Assembly (NCBI RefSeq): GCF_030123245.1
Contig: NZ_CP126101.1
Coordinates: 2,788,501 to 2,852,500 of the forward strand
Source of the DNA: Lysinibacillus pakistanensis
GTDB lineage: Bacteria; Bacillota; Bacilli; Bacillales_A; Planococcaceae
Direction of reading: 5' to 3'
Length of the DNA stretch: 64,000 nucleotides
The position numbers were made by a program, and so were the translations under genes. Positions 54,130 through 62,700 of the stretch are shown in pieces (position 1 is the stretch's first letter; the number at the start of each line of letters is the position of its first letter). The notes below the pieces were generated by a model. That model saw only the letters and a list, made by a program, of their open reading frames with translations. It was not told where the DNA came from and searched no databases.

Positions 54130-55335
54130 CTACCTAAATATACTATGTTCATAAAGGTAATCATACGATAGATCGACAAACAAGTATTCATGCTCGTTAA
54201 TGGCGATAGAAAACGTCCTCGTAATTTCCCCTGTTTCAATATCCCGATATAACTCAGAAATTTCTCCGCTTTGATCATTGCGCATCTTGATAATGGTTTG
54301 TAGGAAATATGGGCGCCAGCTCCAGTTTTTATTGATTGCTCTTGGCTGTAATTCCCATTTCCTATCTATACGCATGATGTTTGGGGATAGTTGGAAACCG
54401 TCCTCATTACAAATATAAAGACGGAACGAATAATGATCTAATAGCTGTGCTAAATGCTCCAAATGAGAGATGCTATCACTAGAAGGTTTTACTCGATGGA
54501 TAATTGCCTCTAGCTCCTCCCTCAGCTTTTTTAGCTCAAAATATTGTGTCTCTAGCATTTTCTTCTCAGAGGTAATAAATTGCTGACATTCCTCTTTGAA
54601 GCGCTCCTTTAATATATCCTTCTCAACAAATGTTATTGCAGGGTTTGCTAAGTAAGGCCCTTGATAGTACCGTCCTCCATTTTTCCAGGCAAATTGTAAC
54701 TGATAGACAGTTTCAATTCCTTCAAATAAGAGGTTTGCTCCAATTTTATAGGCTAGCCCTCCTATTGCTGAAATCATATCGGATTGAGCAGACCAAGAAT
54801 CATAATTTAAATCTCGTGTATTAACCTTTAGAATTTGTGGGGATAACAGAGCAATATGCTCTAGGTGACTCTCCGCGCCGACTTCCTGAACAGCAATTTT
54901 CACACCATACGTCGTAAAGTAACGCAATGCATGGTGTAATTTATGGATATCCCCTAAAAAACGATGCTCCGAAACGACCAGTACAATCCGGTGGAAATCT
55001 TCTTCTCGAATATATTGCTGAATAATATTAAAATGACTCTCTCCAAAATCTTGCATTAAAACATTGGGATTACTTGGAATATAGATATCAAGCTCTGGTG
55101 CAATTTCGTCTATTTTAACTAAAGCAGCATGCAAAATTTTATGTTCCATGTCAATGCGATACTCCTCGGGAATATCTTCATTATTTACAAAATCCTTTAG
55201 ATTAATTTGTTGACCCTCAATTTGTAACTGTCCGGAAATTTCGTAGGCAATCACCGTATGCGCATCTGCGCTAAATATCGGTTGAAAATACCCATGTATT
55301 TGATCTAAATTTGTTAACACTTCAATTGCGTCCAT
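54130..55335 (-). CDS. ykuI: YkuI-like EAL-domain protein
   Basis: 401 residues from ATG 55335 with GGAGGTTTCGACA upstream. EAL domain at about 1-245 (QIHGYFQPIFSADAHTVIAYE; GYFQPIF and the end NGGRYYQGPYLANP). The C-terminal PAS-like YkuI_C domain (about 255-401) ends NWSWRPYFLQTIIKMR...ETGEITRTFSI. The architecture and length match B. subtilis YkuI, a c-di-GMP binding protein. The EAL signature is degenerate: YE-I-S replaces E-A-L, and the D-D metal motif near IAVQEVG is missing. It is therefore probably a c-di-GMP receptor or dead enzyme, not an active phosphodiesterase. Confidence 0.88.
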   Translation of the reverse strand: MDAIEVLTNLDQIHGYFQPIFSADAHTVIAYEISGQLQIEGQQINLKDFVNNEDIPEEYRIDMEHKILHAALVKIDEIAPELDIYIPSNPNVLMQDFGESHFNIIQQYIREEDFHRIVLVVSEHRFLGDIHKLHHALRYFTTYGVKIAVQEVGAESHLEHIALLSPQILKVNTRDLNYDSWSAQSDMISAIGGLAYKIGANLLFEGIETVYQLQFAWKNGGRYYQGPYLANPAITFVEKDILKERFKEECQQFITSEKKMLETQYFELKKLREELEAIIHRVKPSSDSISHLEHLAQLLDHYSFRLYICNEDGFQLSPNIMRIDRKWELQPRAINKNWSWRPYFLQTIIKMRNDQSGEISELYRDIETGEITRTFSIAINEHEYLFVDLSYDYLYEHSIFR

Positions 55336-55522
55336 TGTCGAAACCTCCATACATGAATAACCAACTAACCGTTATTCAAGAATAGCATTACATTCACAGC
55401 TTATTTATAAAAAAGCTCTCTGAGTGTATCATAATTTGTTTATAGTAAATTCGCAACTTCACTTGCCATAAATTGTTCAAAATTAATTGTGGAAAATTTT
55501 TTGTAGCTCCTAACAATTACTT
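55336..55522. other. Promoter region of ykuI
   Basis: AT-rich region with no gene. Part of it must carry the ykuI promoter. Confidence 0.3.
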
Positions 55523-55657
55523 CTAACACAAATATTTTTTACAGAAATGAAATCCTGCTCTGAGTGATTTCACTTTATCACTATAACTTATGCAGTAGGT
55601 CTTGGTGTAAGTCGTGATAGCTAAGGATATTTCACCTATTTCCTTGTCATTATTCAT
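55523..55657 (-). CDS. Possible 44-aa peptide
   Basis: ATG 55657 with GGGTGAACGA upstream gives MNNDKEIGEISLAITTYT and ends GFHFCKKYLC. No membrane helix, and two Cys near the end. The longer frame upstream reads through the terminator of the zinc-ribbon gene and is rejected. Weak evidence only. Confidence 0.25.
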   Translation of the reverse strand: MNNDKEIGEISLAITTYTKTYCISYSDKVKSLRAGFHFCKKYLC

Positions 55658-55734
55658 TCGTTCACCCATTATTTTGGACGATTTTACGAAAATTTGGTTC
55701 GGTGATAATCCTTTCTCCCACCATTCCAAATAAA

Positions 55735-55783
55735 AAGCAGTATTCCTATGCATGGATTTAAACCCTACAGGAATACTGCTTAT
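55735..55783 (-). terminator. Terminator of the zinc-ribbon/SPFH operon
   Basis: AAGCAGTATTCCT / AGGAATACTGCTT, 13-bp perfect stem with a 21-nt loop, followed on the minus strand by TTTTTAT, just after the stop. Confidence 0.85.
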
Positions 55784-55785
55784 AA

Positions 55786-56889
55786 CTATTCTGACATAAA
55801 AAAATACCAAATAATAGCAATCGTCACTAATGATAAAATGACAGCAATTGTGACCCGAAGCGGTGAAATCGGAGCATCTCCACCTACTTGACCGGTTTGT
55901 CCGTTCACCATAAAACGGAATATTTTCTCTTTGTAACGGAACGAGGACAGCCAAATCGGTAACATTAGATATTTATATGTAATATCATCATGTGTAGTAG
56001 AAAAACGTAAACTGGATACAACGTCTGCATTTTTCTCCCAACGAATTTTAGAAGTGATTTGTGCATGTAAATGATCATGAATTTCCTTCTTCGCTTGGCC
56101 CCAGCCATCCTGTAAACCAATACTGTATCGTTCTGATAGAAAGCCAGCTACATATTCTGGTTTATAAGCTTTATTATTAAGTAGATTGAAGGGTTCTATT
56201 TTCCGCATCATATTGCGATCATATCGAGTGGTTGCACTAATTAAATGATCATCGATAAATTCCTGATAAAAACCGCTCGTTGAATACCAGTCTGTTACAG
56301 TTTGAGTTTTTCCATCCTTATCAGTAACTGTACGATGTTTACCATAACTTGCCGAATACCTTGAGCTTGTTTTCGTATCAAAAGTCCAATAAGGTAAATA
56401 TACACCTTTAAAGGAGTCAGGCTTCGCACTTATTTTTGCCGCTCTTGGAGTAAACCATCTTCCTCTAATCCATTTTTGAAAGTTCTCACCCGCTTGCTTA
56501 TCGGTAATTTCAAAAGCGCAAACGCCATTTGGTGCTAATGTATTTTTTGCACTTGCCTCCATTACCTGATTAGAGCCACAATAAGGACAACGATCAGCTA
56601 CCTGTAAAGCATCATAAATTGTTTCCGCTGCGCAAGCCTCACAGATAACTGTTTTTTTCTCAACACCCCAGTTAAAATTTCCACGTTCTTCAGCCATTGC
56701 AAAGTCCATTTCCTGGGCAACTTTTTCTTCTTCCTTTTCTGGAATTGCAATTTCAGACTCATAGCCACAATAAGGGCATGAAAGTTTTCCGCTTGCTGGA
56801 TTAAATTCAATAGAGGCACTACATGATGGACACTCAGCGTCGAAATCAAGCTTTACTTGTTTAACATTTTCAGCTTCTTGTGTTGACAT
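55786..56889 (-). CDS. TFIIB-type zinc-ribbon membrane protein (YdjG-like)
   Basis: 367 residues from ATG 56889 (AAGGGGATGACTAGTG upstream; a GTG one codon earlier is possible). Two zinc ribbons: CPSCSASI...CPYCGYE (about 20-45) and CEACAAE...CPYCGSN (about 83-105). A mixed domain (about 115-340) with YLPYWTFDTKTSS follows, then one C-terminal membrane helix (about 345-363). It is the second gene after an SPFH protein with C-terminal zinc ribbons. The pair matches YdjG/YdjI of B. subtilis, linked to membrane protection with PspA; function by analogy only. Confidence 0.8.
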   Translation of the reverse strand: MSTQEAENVKQVKLDFDAECPSCSASIEFNPASGKLSCPYCGYESEIAIPEKEEEKVAQEMDFAMAEERGNFNWGVEKKTVICEACAAETIYDALQVADRCPYCGSNQVMEASAKNTLAPNGVCAFEITDKQAGENFQKWIRGRWFTPRAAKISAKPDSFKGVYLPYWTFDTKTSSRYSASYGKHRTVTDKDGKTQTVTDWYSTSGFYQEFIDDHLISATTRYDRNMMRKIEPFNLLNNKAYKPEYVAGFLSERYSIGLQDGWGQAKKEIHDHLHAQITSKIRWEKNADVVSSLRFSTTHDDITYKYLMLPIWLSSFRYKEKIFRFMVNGQTGQVGGDAPISPLRVTIAVILSLVTIAIIWYFFMSE

Positions 56890-56903
56890 CACTAGTCATC
56901 CCC

Positions 56904-58235
56904 TTACTTAATGTCATTTTCATCGAAAACATCTCCACATTCAGGACAGAATTTTGGAGGATTCCCAGGATTCTCAGGCTCCCAGCCACATTTATCACAA
57001 GCATACTGCAAAGCCCCTGAAGGTTTTTTGGTTCCACATTCACCACAGAATTTACCTTTGTTGACAGCACCACATACACATGTCCAACCCTCTTCTTGTG
57101 GCTTTGCTCCCCCACAGTTTGAACAGAATTTCCCAGTATTCTCATGGCCACATGCACATGTCCATACCCCAGAAACTGAAGTTGTTTGACCCTGTGCAGC
57201 AGCTTGTGCCATTTGAGCTTGTTTATTTTGCTCATTCATTTGATAAAGCTGACCAGCGTTAACCCCACCAGCCTGTGCTGCCATATTCATACCCATAAAA
57301 CCAGCCATTGCGCCACCCTCGTTATTTGCAGCTGCAATCATTGCTTCCGCCTGTGCACCTGTTAAATGTGCCGCTGCCATACCTGGATCACGCATCACTG
57401 CATTTCGTTGCAATTGCTTAATCATTGCTTCATCTTCTTCAGATGCTTTTAAAGAACTAATACCAAATGAGACAACAGCTAATCCACGAGTTGCCAGCCA
57501 CTTTTCTGATAACACTTTATTAAGAGCATCTGCTAACGCTACTGTATGTGCAGGAATTTCACTATAGCGTACTCCACTTGCGGAAATATGTGCAAAAGCT
57601 GGTTGTAACGCAGTCATTAGCTCCGTTTTCAGTTGACTATCAATAGCATCCCTTGTGTACTCACGTTCAACATTTCCACAAACATTTGTATAGAATAATA
57701 ATGGATCAACAATTTTATAAGAATATTCACCATGACAACGAATGGCAATATCAATATCCAAACCGATATTACGATCAATCACACGGAATGGAATCGGTGC
57801 TGGTGTCCCGTATTTATTACCTACGATTTCTTTTTTATTAAAGTAATACACACGTTGATCCTTTGCTGGTTCACCCCCAAATGTAAATCGCTTGCCAATC
57901 TGCTTAAATGTTTCCATAATTCCTTGAGATAAATCACTGCCGTACATAATGGAAGGTTCAGTGGATGTATCGTACACATACTCACCAGACTCTGCAGAAA
58001 ATTCTACTACCTTCCCCTGTTCAACGATCATCATACATTGTCCTTCATTAATGGCAATAATAGAACCATTGCTAATAATATTGTCGTTGCCCTTATTAGA
58101 ACCGCGTTTGGAGGTACGCTTTACACCCTTTTCAACCAGCACATCCGATGAAAGAGAATCACAGTAAAAATACTCACGCCATTGATCTTCCAAGACGCCT
58201 ACTAATGCGCCTACTCCTGCTTTTAATAATCCCAT
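56904..58235 (-). CDS. SPFH-domain protein with C-terminal zinc ribbons (YdjI-like)
   Basis: 443 residues from ATG 58235 (GAAGGTGGGAATTTT). An SPFH/virion-core-like domain spans about 25-290 (EGQCMMIVEQGKVVEFSAE; NVEREYTRDAIDSQLKTEL). A Met/Ala/Gln-rich linker follows (about 300-350). Then come three zinc ribbons (CACGHENTGKFCSNCGG; CVCGAVNKGKFCGECG; CDKCGWEPEN...CPECGD). This is the B. subtilis YdjI layout: a flotillin-like scaffold at membrane microdomains. It is cotranscribed with the zinc-ribbon membrane protein 14 bp downstream. No PspA or TPM-domain (YdjH) gene is adjacent. Confidence 0.88.
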   Translation of the reverse strand: MGLLKAGVGALVGVLEDQWREYFYCDSLSSDVLVEKGVKRTSKRGSNKGNDNIISNGSIIAINEGQCMMIVEQGKVVEFSAESGEYVYDTSTEPSIMYGSDLSQGIMETFKQIGKRFTFGGEPAKDQRVYYFNKKEIVGNKYGTPAPIPFRVIDRNIGLDIDIAIRCHGEYSYKIVDPLLFYTNVCGNVEREYTRDAIDSQLKTELMTALQPAFAHISASGVRYSEIPAHTVALADALNKVLSEKWLATRGLAVVSFGISSLKASEEDEAMIKQLQRNAVMRDPGMAAAHLTGAQAEAMIAAANNEGGAMAGFMGMNMAAQAGGVNAGQLYQMNEQNKQAQMAQAAAQGQTTSVSGVWTCACGHENTGKFCSNCGGAKPQEEGWTCVCGAVNKGKFCGECGTKKPSGALQYACDKCGWEPENPGNPPKFCPECGDVFDENDIK

Positions 58236-58357
58236 AAAATTCCCACCTTCAACATCTATATTTAAGCTTATTTTATCATTAAAAATAATCTAATCTCTAT
58301 GTAGTACGCAAGATTAGACAAATTGTTTCATATTTTTTAAAACTACTGTAAAAACAA

Positions 58358-58402
58358 AACGAGGTTACCCAATGAATAATCATTTAGCGTAACCTCGTTA
58401 TT
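58358..58402 (-). terminator. Terminator of the DUF423/thioesterase unit
   Basis: AACGAGGTTAC / GTAACCTCGTT, 11-bp perfect stem. It lies just beyond the minus-strand DUF423 stop. Confidence 0.85.
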
Positions 58403-58407
58403 AATGA

Positions 58408-58782
58408 TTATGAAAGCGCAGCGATAGCTACAAGAACCCAAGCAATGATAAATAGCAGTCCACCAATTGGCGTAATTGCACCTAGCTTTTTAATACCTGA
58501 TAAAGCTAATACATATAAACTGCCAGAGAAAAACACAATACCAGCGAACATTAAGTAGCCTGCCCAAGAAAGTATAGTAGAAGCACCTAAAAGGGCATCA
58601 CTCGACAAAATACCTAGACCTAGAATGCCTAATGAGTGATACATATGATATTGCACAGCAGTTTCCCAAATTGCTGCATAGTATGGAGACGAAAACTTAT
58701 CCTTTAGAGCATGTGCTCCAAAGGCACCAAGAACAACACCAAATCCAGCCAAGATAGCTCCTAAAGCAAGTAGAATTTCCAT
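58408..58782 (-). CDS. DUF423 membrane protein
   Basis: 124 residues from ATG 58782 (AGGAGAACAAAAT). Four helices with the family signature GAFGAHALKDKF and YHMYHSLGILGLG, ending GGLLFIIAWVLVAI. This is the YwdK/DUF423 family of unknown function, widespread in bacteria. It lies 11 bp downstream of the thioesterase gene on the same strand, so the two form an operon. Confidence 0.94.
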   Translation of the reverse strand: MEILLALGAILAGFGVVLGAFGAHALKDKFSSPYYAAIWETAVQYHMYHSLGILGLGILSSDALLGASTILSWAGYLMFAGIVFFSGSLYVLALSGIKKLGAITPIGGLLFIIAWVLVAIAALS

Positions 58783-58793
58783 ATTTTGTTCTC

Positions 58794-59219
58794 CTATTTC
58801 GCCTCACGCGCAATTTCTTTATATTTCGCATCCCATGCTGGATCAATTTTACTTAAAGACACAGGACGTAATGTATCTTTATGTGCAAGTATATGTACGG
58901 ACTGTGCTGTTGCTGCAATCGTGCCGTCTTCATGTAAAATTTCATAGCCATATGTCGTACGCAGACGGTCATGCTTTTCAACCCATGTACGCACAGTAGC
59001 TACTTGACCATAGTGCATCGCAGCCTTATAAGAAATGGATAAATCCATAACAGGAGACACATACCCGTCCTTTTCTAATGCTGCATACTCAAAGCCAGCA
59101 TCACTAACAAGCTGTGTACGTCCAATTTCCATCCAAATGATGTAGTTTGCATGGTACACCACGCCCATTTGGTCTGTCTCAGCATAACGGATTTCAATTT
59201 GTTTTTCACTTACAAACAT
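58794..59219 (-). CDS. YbgC/FadM-type acyl-CoA thioesterase
   Basis: 141 residues from ATG 59219 (GAGGTGAAGAAA; the GTG within that site is unlikely to be the start). Hot-dog fold with the catalytic signature IEIRYAETDQMGVVYHANYIIWMEIGR cut as RYAETDQMGVVYHANY (Asp at about 16, His near 22). Acts on short- to medium-chain or hydroxybenzoyl-type CoA esters. First gene of the thioesterase/DUF423 operon. Confidence 0.92.
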   Translation of the reverse strand: MFVSEKQIEIRYAETDQMGVVYHANYIIWMEIGRTQLVSDAGFEYAALEKDGYVSPVMDLSISYKAAMHYGQVATVRTWVEKHDRLRTTYGYEILHEDGTIAATAQSVHILAHKDTLRPVSLSKIDPAWDAKYKEIAREAK

Positions 59220-59779
59220 TTTCTTCACCTCGTCCTACATTATAGCGTAAAAATATTGATTTGGTGGGTTTTTGCTCTGGGGATGTTAGAAGGGTGAAAA
59301 ATTGAGAAATGTTCTTTTGATATTTAATTTTAAAAATGAATTTTTGAAAATAAATAACTTAAATCCATATAAACTCGTATTAACTCTTTTAATTGGGGTA
59401 CTTTCTGGGGTACCGTGGGTACCAATTAAGATCATTTATTAAACAAGTAATGAGCAGGTGCAATATATAAATATTATTAAAAAAAAGAAAAGTTACTCAT
59501 ATAAACTTAATGAGTAACTTTTCCTTTTTTATAAATTACTGTTAATAGTAAAATTTAAACTTTCTTTGGTAACATCCATTACCTTGAAGTGTTTATATTT
59601 TAACCAGTCATTCTAATTATCAAGACCTAATTTTAAAAAAGATAGAAAAATTAAAGGGTTCTACATATTAGTCATATCTAATATGTAGAACCTTTTCTTC
59701 TTTTACTAAAGCACCCCGTTAGTTGAATAAGAAAAGATGCCGTTGAGTGCCTTTATTTGTTGTAAGATTTCTTCCACTA
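59220..59779. other. Intergenic region with three structured motifs
   Basis: A GGGGTAC cluster at 59395-59428 (two direct GGGGTAC and one GGTACC forming a stem with AATTGG/CCAATT). A terminator AAAGTTACTCAT / ATGAGTAACTTT at 59489-59530. A very long hairpin AAGGGTTCTACATATTAG / CTAATATGTAGAACCTT at 59654-59695. The dispersed motif AAAGCACCCCGTTAG is at 59708-59722. No gene. Confidence 0.6.
59654..59700. terminator. Long hairpin downstream of the lipoprotein gene
   Basis: GGTTCTACATATTAG / CTAATATGTAGAACC with a 6-nt loop and TTTTC on both sides. It can terminate the minus-strand lipoprotein transcript, though it lies 80 bp beyond the stop. Confidence 0.7.
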
Positions 59780-60175
59780 TTATTTACTGTCCAATTTAAT
59801 AATTTCCGATTTCTCGTTCCACCCTAATTTCGCTTCGATCTTATCATTTTCAGTTGTGTAAACTTCACAGCCAGTACATTCGACATTAAATGAATGTATA
59901 TTATTTTCATTGTTAAAAGTTTCTTCACCAATACCAACATCTAACGATGTTGATGCATTCTTTATTTTATATACGAATACTTCAGGTGCAGGTTCTTTTC
60001 CAATATATTTAATTGTAAATTCTCCAAATTCTCTTTCTTTAGTAACTTCAGTTTCGTACATTACAATCCAAGTGTTACTTTTTCCTTCAAAACTATATTC
60101 TTTTCCATCTTGTGAACAAGCACTTAAAGTCAAGGTTAAAAAAATAAATACAACGCCTATCTTATATAACTTCAT
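59780..60175 (-). CDS. Small lipoprotein
   Basis: 131 residues from ATG 60175 (TAGGGGTGCAACT). Lipoprotein signal peptide with lipobox L-S-A-C (Cys20), then a soluble domain of about 110 residues. A strand reads NTWIVMYETEV and there is a C-x-x-C pair late in the protein (VECTGCEV). No family recognised; its length and layout are common in Bacillus surface lipoproteins. Confidence 0.82.
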   Translation of the reverse strand: MKLYKIGVVFIFLTLTLSACSQDGKEYSFEGKSNTWIVMYETEVTKEREFGEFTIKYIGKEPAPEVFVYKIKNASTSLDVGIGEETFNNENNIHSFNVECTGCEVYTTENDKIEAKLGWNEKSEIIKLDSK

Positions 60176-60457
60176 AGTTGCACCCCTAAATAAAATTATT
60201 TACACTCAATGTTAACATTATTTACCATCACGATAAAGAAAAAAAGAGCTGCATTATGCAACTCAATGATCTTCAAGTAAAGCACCCGTTAGCGTAACAA
60301 AATACTGCCGATTGCGGAGCAATAACGATACCTATGGTTCCCAACGTTCTCGACTCAAGTAAAAAAATATTAGGTATCTCTCTTAATTCGGTTTCCTTCT
60401 CGATGGAAACATGGGTTGGAGCGATAGTTGAACATGAACGTTATCAGAAGCGTTCTA
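60176..60457. other. Intergenic region
   Basis: Contains the stem GAGCTGCATTATGCAACTC at 60247-60265 and the dispersed motif AAAGCACCCGTTAG at 60279. No gene. Confidence 0.45.
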
Positions 60458-60838
60458 CTAGTCATATTGTGAGTACAGCGCAAGCATATCATCAGCACAG
60501 CCAGCTGTGATCGTATTTGCTTGTTCAGCATGTTTTACGGCCTCAGCGTAAAGTTGTAGATTAAAACTAACAGAAGCCATTATTAAATGCCATTCAGCGT
60601 CCGTAATTCCCTTATCAGAAACAGTTTGCAGCAGCCTGTATGCTTGCTCAAATGGATTGGTCTGGTCAGAATAATCTTGCAGATAATTCAATGCCCTTGC
60701 AAATGCTAAAATCATTTCATATGACCACTGTTCCTGAGGGTACTGCTGCAGGATTGATTTTATTTCATTATAATTACCTACAAGCTTCATTACATCCATC
60801 TCTGCCTCAAGATCGTTTATATACTGCATGTCAATCAT
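60458..60838 (-). CDS. Hypothetical TPR-like protein, 126 aa
   Basis: ATG 60838 with GAAGGGAGCAAGCTGA upstream. All-helical with paired helices (IKSILQQYPQEQWSYEMILA, FARALNYLQDYSDQTN, GITDAEWHLIMASVSFNLQL, YAEAVKHAEQANTI), the look of TPR/HAT solenoids. It ends soon after a helix, so it may be a truncated version of a longer protein. Function unknown. Confidence 0.65.
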   Translation of the reverse strand: MIDMQYINDLEAEMDVMKLVGNYNEIKSILQQYPQEQWSYEMILAFARALNYLQDYSDQTNPFEQAYRLLQTVSDKGITDAEWHLIMASVSFNLQLYAEAVKHAEQANTITAGCADDMLALYSQYD

Positions 60839-60939
60839 TCAGCTTGCTCCCTTCTATATTCATGTACCAATTTTACTAATTATTGATACATGATGTAAAA
60901 GAGGATTTCGTCTTATTTTTTGCAATCCTGCCCGTTAGC

Positions 60940-61309
60940 TTAATGCCGTTCCCAGTCTACCAATGATGCTTTTTGTATCTGATCAAAGTTTATACGTTTT
61001 ATCGATAAATCAGCATCTAATAGTAGTTCTTTCTTATATAAATTTTTGTGTTCTACTAACAGCATGTGCAATTTGTTGAGATGTCCAACCTTTATACACT
61101 TCACTATAAATATCTTTAAAAAAATCTGTTGTAATACCAACAAGGCTTCCTTTGTTATATTTAGTAATCATTTCAAGGGTTATTTCGTTATCTGAAACAG
61201 CAATAAAGTTACTTAGAAAAAAATCGTCATAGTATTTTCCCCCATCAGCACGTACTAACCAATAGCCCGTATCATTAGGTATCTCTAAAATATTACTATA
61301 AACATCCAT
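60940..61309 (-). pseudogene. Frameshifted hypothetical gene (about 123 codons)
   Basis: ATG 61309 (GGAGGAAATTTA) starts NILEIPNDTGYWLVRADGGK then YYDDFFLSNFIAVSDNEI and stops after AVSRTQKFI. One A too many in an A5 tract (near 61049-61053) explains it: with A4 the frame continues QNLYKKELLLDADLSIKRIN and ends SLVDWERH at 60940. WLVRADGGKYYDDF resembles N-terminal domains of some restriction-nuclease-like proteins; that is a weak inference. Confidence 0.65.
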
Positions 61310-61420
61310 TAAATTTCCTCCATATGTCAAATTATCTATTCTATAAATATATCAGAAATAATGGAATTGTTTAAATAATAGACCACGAAAAATATCATAA
61401 TTTCTCCGTGGCCCTTTGAT

Positions 61421-61549
61421 TTAGATAGTTCGTTTCACAACAAAAATAAGCAATCCTAATGCTTCACCATCTGACATACAATCTACTCGATCACTGTGGT
61501 CAACTTTCAATATAATAAGACGTTTATTTGTATATATTACGGTCATCAT
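61421..61549 (-). CDS. Possible 42-aa peptide or gene tail
   Basis: The frame from ATG 61549 (ATG also at 61546) reads MMTVIYTNKRLIILKVD and ends GLLIFVVKRTI. There is no ribosome binding site, so it may be the 3' end of a truncated gene. Confidence 0.25.
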   Translation of the reverse strand: MMTVIYTNKRLIILKVDHSDRVDCMSDGEALGLLIFVVKRTI

Positions 61550-61623
61550 AGTTTATATTGAGGAAATTAAAGCAGCATTAGTAAGTTATTGAATAAGCTA
61601 AACCGTCCAATGTAGAACTTGAA

Positions 61624-61656
61624 ACAGATAACTAACAAAGTTGTCTGTTTTTTATT
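61624..61656 (+). terminator. Terminator-like hairpin upstream of IS3
   Basis: AACAGATAAC / GTTGTCTGTT with a 7-nt loop, followed by TTTTTATT. Confidence 0.65.
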
Positions 61657-61829
61657 ATGGTAAATAAGTATAGGTATGGTTAAAGTTGTTATTGTAGGTT
61701 ATTAAAAGAAATAACCTTAGACAATTTTAAGGAGGATACATAAGTGATTAAGTTGAATGTAGAATGGAGTCATGGACACATCCTGGTTAAGTAAGTATTA
61801 TTATAACCAAGAGAGGACGTGTCTTTTTT

Positions 61830-62090
61830 ATGAGTCAAAAAAGATTTAATAAAGAATTTAAACAAACTGTTGTGGAGCTTTATCACTCTGGTACACCAGT
61901 CAGTCAACTGTCTAGCGAATATGGCGTTTCTGAAGTAACTATTTATAAATGGATTAAGTTACATTCTCCAATCGAAGGTGCAGAAGAATTAACTGCAGCG
62001 GAAGTTTCTTCGATCCAAAAAGAAAATCTTCGGTTAAAGCAGGAGATTGAAATCTTAAAAAAGGCTATGACCATATTCGCGAAAAAGTAA
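61830..62090 (+). CDS. IS3-family transposase OrfA
   Basis: 86 residues, ATG 61830. Helix-turn-helix KRFNKEFKQTVVELYHSG, VSQLSSEYGVSEVTIYKWIK and a leucine-zipper tail (IQKENLRLKQEIEILKKAM). The A6G run at 62057-62063 before the stop is a typical -1 frameshift site that makes the OrfAB fusion. Intact. Confidence 0.93.
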   Translation: MSQKRFNKEFKQTVVELYHSGTPVSQLSSEYGVSEVTIYKWIKLHSPIEGAEELTAAEVSSIQKENLRLKQEIEILKKAMTIFAKK

Positions 62091-62361
62091 CAGAACAAGA
62101 ACTCATTGACCATATTGAAAACGAAAGCGAACATTATCCTATTCAATTAATGTGTCGCGTTTTAAAGGTACCCAAAAGTACGTATTATCAGTCTTTCCAC
62201 AAGAAACCAAGCGTGTACGAAGTTGAAAACAAAAAAATTACAGGACGTATTTGTGCCATTCACAAAGAAAGTGATGGACGATACGGTGCGTCGAAAATAC
62301 ATGCACAGTTACTCAAAGAAGGCGTGAAAGTTAGTATTAAACGCGTCCAGAAACTCCAATA
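62058..62361 (+). pseudogene. IS3-family orfB, N-terminal fragment
   Basis: In the -1 frame after the slippery run: YDHIREKVTEQELIDHIENE, then LMCRVLKVPKSTYYQSFHKK and ICAIHKESDGRYGASKIHAQ, LLKEGVKVSIKRVQKL. This is the HTH_21/orfB N-terminus. The DDE integrase domain that should follow is absent. Confidence 0.85.
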
Positions 62362-62700
62362 CCTCAGCTTCTACGCGTGTAGTTTACCTATTTACGATTC
62401 ACGTAACATTATGCTGACCTTAGAGCCACAAGCATTTGTGAGCTATCTACATTTCTATATTCAACAATTTTCTCCACTAGGAAGTATTACATATTTACGA
62501 ACTTGGTTCACAGACCTTACTTATTTCATTGTATATCAATTAGTTATCAAATGGAATTATTTCATGAGCTATTTTCATTCGTGTGGCTGTTAGAAGTCAC
62601 CTTATTAAAATATTTAATATCAACCTTTTCAAAAATAAATCCAGGAGATTATTTGACAATAAATTGCAAAAAGTTTAGTTTTATATTAATAAAAAATAAA
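62362..62700. other. AT-rich spacer between the IS3 fragment and IS110 copy 2
   Basis: The open frame continuing from orfB (YLSFYACSLPIYDSRNIMLT... ending FHSCGC) has no known homology to me. No ribosome binding site. Confidence 0.35.

Larger units (their letters stand above)
61765..62361 (+). mobile_element. Truncated IS3-family insertion sequence
   Basis: The left side, with GGACACATCCTGG near 61773 and GAGAGGACGTGTCTTTTTT before orfA, is followed by an intact orfA and the start of orfB. After about 62361 the orfB homology stops abruptly and unrelated AT-rich sequence continues to the IS110 copy. So the right half of the element has been lost. Confidence 0.75.

Noticed and set aside
55658..55954. 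Upstream part of a 143-codon minus-strand frame
   Set aside because: It overlaps the zinc-ribbon gene and reads through its terminator hairpin.
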